Source: Sipunculus nudus (Eukaryota > Annelida > Sipuncula > Golfingiida > Sipunculidae). From it: a stretch of DNA of 64,000 nucleotides. The stretch is from NCBI GenBank assembly GCA_026874595.1, contig CM049317.1:29876901-29940900 (forward strand), read 5' to 3'. The notes under the pieces are model-generated. The model saw only the letters and a program-made list of their open reading frames with translations, had not been told where the DNA came from and searched no databases. A program made the position numbers and the translations under genes. This document shows, piece by piece, positions 11,851 to 64,000 of this stretch (position 1 is the stretch's first letter; the number at the start of each line of letters is the position of its first letter).

Positions 11851-12911
11851 AAGTATTGTCTTGAATTATATTTGTGAATTTAACCTGATGTCTCATAGTT
11901 TCTATTGATCTGGGTGTATGATTGTCTGGTATTTTAATACAGGTCCTTAAAAGAACCTGGAAATGTCACCTGTAATGACCGGGATCTAATTTCTTGATGA
12001 GTGAAATCAAGTGGCGAGCGTAAACCCATCGTATGGTTTTATAGGATATATCCGTTGTAAAGTTTTCACGTTAAGTTATAGGGGTGACAATGACACTAAA
12101 CAGTAAAACACTGTATACAGTGTATGTATATGCATGCATGGTCTTTGTTTTTTATGATTACAGAAGTAAGCACTGAAAACGTATATATATTGCCTCGTCA
12201 TAAAAAACATGTTAGGATCGGGGCTGTATATATCCGTTTTGTTGTATTCACATTGTTGAACGTTTATATTTGTCCTCGCCGATGGTGAAACTTAAACAGG
12301 AAAATTAGATGTAGGCTTACCTATATGGCAACTGCACACTGGGAAGAATAGCTCAATCTACTGGTTATTCAAAATAAACTAGAGTGAGTGAAATCAATTT
12401 GAAATTCAGCAGAGTAATTCGGGTATAACATCCAATATAAAGGGGTATATCGGTTTGTCTTACATTAATATTTATATATTTTAATGTTGTTCATTACTTT
12501 TAAATGTTTACGTTTGTCTGTCATATTTATACGCACATTTTATATTTTATAAATAGGTAAGCTTTTAAATTGTTTTGATAAATAGTAAAAGAATTGTTTA
12601 TAGTTGGGCCCTTAATTGCAAGTGCTCTTTTCTAATTTTGATCTCTGTATGATATCAATACAAGAGATAACTTTAAGGGTGTATAGGTTAGGGGGTATAG
12701 GGTTCGAACCTCCCTCCCCCTCCCCCCCCTCCCCCCGGCTCCAAGGACTCGAAATGTGCGAAAGTTTTCGGTCCATGTGTATACACCTGTATAGGTGTAG
12801 TTTAACCCAATAATAAGAGCTGTCAAAAGCTTACACATGGTTAATTTTACAGATACATGCATTCGGTCAAGTCTGCATTTGTAATCCAAAATGGAGCATT
12901 TCATATTCAAG

Positions 12912-12913
<2 letters not shown>

Positions 12914-12971
<58 letters not shown>
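12914..12971. repeat. (TA)n array
   Basis: A pure TA tract of about 29 units. A C-rich tract (CCTCCCTCCCCC...) lies about 200 bases upstream at 12707-12740, capable of quadruplex or i-motif folding. Confidence 0.9.
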
Positions 12972-12974
<3 letters not shown>

Positions 12975-13326
12975 TTAATATAATTTTAATTTTTTAATAA
13001 TTATAAAGCTTCTATTAAACTAGGGAACATATGCACTCTTATTATATAACATGTCGAATTTTGCTCCCTCTGCGTTCCCGCGTCATCGATAAAGAATTTA
13101 AACGAAGGAAGCGGTAGGCCTAAGTGGCGGCAACATTTATTAGATTAGCGGACATGCTGTTTACATTCAATCAAAATTCAGAAAGGTGCCATTTATATTC
13201 TGCCCGCTTCAGTCCGCAAGATCTGTTAACATCTTAAACCCTTCTCGAATGAGAAGGTAATTAAGATTGTAAGTTGACTGTCCGGTCCACGTTCCCTAAA
13301 AGGCCTTTAACGATAGGTACGACAAT

Positions 13327-13338
13327 ACGCATGCGTAA
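13327..13338. promoter_or_regulatory. NRF-1-like palindrome upstream of exon 1
   Basis: TACGCATGCGTA resembles the NRF-1 core GCGCATGCGC. It sits 440 bases upstream of the start codon in a CpG-containing stretch, so a transcription start close to exon 1 is an alternative to the 11.2-kb promoter. Confidence 0.22.
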
Positions 13339-13777
13339 AATTTTTTTATACTGAAAATCATATCACGCCCTTACACCATGCAATCGCTTCTACTCGGTAT
13401 TTGTCGTAAATCTTCGGATTATTTACAGGCCCGAGAGACACGGAAGGGATTTTGGACATGAAGGGTTTTAAAACATTATTCTACAAGGATATCTGGGACA
13501 ACTTGGTAAATTTTTCTGATCATCTTAACACGGCAATTTAAATAGACATTTTACAGTCACTAAAAGGATAATAATGTTTTTTGTAGTTGACAATGTATTA
13601 TTTCTTACAGCTGCTGAATTTCGAAAGTACTTGTAAATTATCTCCCCCCACGTGCGACCATGACAATAGCGTAAACAAGCTTGAGTGAGTAGTCGATAGA
13701 GTATGTCACAGCTCATTAATCCTGCACGACTTCCTGAAATCCAAGTTATGTTTGTCACAGTATCTTAGTATATCAGG

Positions 13778-63737
<49,960 letters not shown>

Positions 63738-64000
63738 GTATGCATGGTGCCATGATGTAATTATTTATGGATGTATGTTATCAATTGAGCTGTTAAAATG
63801 AGTGATAAAAACAACATTTATTTGTTAATATTACACTTTTCTACTGCTTTTATGCTGATACCATACCCATAAGTGTGCATGCTTTATATTAATGCAACAG
63901 ACCATTTCTAAACTAGTAGTGCCTCAAAACTTAGATGTTGTTAATCATCATTGAATCTGGGAGGAGTCCCTCATGTAATATGTATGTAGAATTTAGAAAT

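Noticed and set aside
12632-12910. 92-codon reverse frame with a GRGGRGR stretch
   Set aside because: The Arg/Gly run is the translation of a C-rich simple tract; no other coding sign.

Overview
The window looks like the nuclear genome of a marine invertebrate, most likely a mollusc or close lophotrochozoan. The reasons are intron-exon structure with GT..AG junctions, very AT-rich long introns, many (TA)n arrays, and dispersed repeats of kinds I associate with mollusc genomes: tandem-core elements that open with ATGCCCCCGCC, AGCTCAGCTGACT or AGTTCACCCTGTGAAC, plus hAT, pogo and piggyBac-type MITEs. The assignment is from memory of repeat types, not a search.

One protein-coding gene is supported. 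It runs on the + strand from a start codon at 13778 to beyond the right edge; the last exon seen ends at 63737. Ten coding exons, plus one candidate 60-nt exon and one candidate 15-nt microexon, join in phase to 394 codons with no stop. The product is hydrophilic, with charged coiled-coil stretches and four copies of a Pro/Gly module (PWGKPGGGAPR, FGKPGAGAPLR, YGRPGAGAP, PWGQGSGNP). That module resembles the NPWGKGGGGAPLRD segment of CSPP1, a centrosome, spindle and cilium microtubule protein, so I call it CSPP1-like. Upstream, 11155-11275 holds an RFX X-box-like site, a CCAAT box and a perfect CRE, followed by a possible non-coding first exon.

Layout: 1-2200, degenerate tandem repeats interrupted by a complete hAT element with an 8-bp target duplication. 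2200-7200, AT-rich DNA with (TA)n arrays and an 18-bp inverted repeat. 7208-8430, a pogo-type element with a broken transposase fragment. 9000-10330, two decayed MITEs. 11150-13835, candidate promoter and first coding exon. 13836-30259, a 16.4-kb intron 1 with several tandem-core elements, a long-TIR element, a MITE and a minisatellite of GGCAAC/CCAAT-like units. 30260-35680, exons 2 to 4. 35681-47293, another long intron with two tandem arrays (36.1-37.6 and 38.1-41.7 kb) and a SINE. 47294-55563, exons 5 to 9, with a piggyBac-like MITE, a 2.25-kb near-palindromic element and a 41-bp minisatellite of about 30 copies in their introns. 55564-63737, small exons and two more tandem-core elements.

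The strongest signal outside the gene is a shared design in at least five tandem-core elements: a 5' subterminal repeat, a tandem core, an inverted copy of the 5' repeat, a short 3' hairpin, then CTTG (or CTAG) followed by T. This matches the published plan of Helentron-type non-autonomous elements. Several otherwise different core units also carry the same palindrome, GGTGGCGCCACC. Most open reading frames in the window are chance or repeat-derived.
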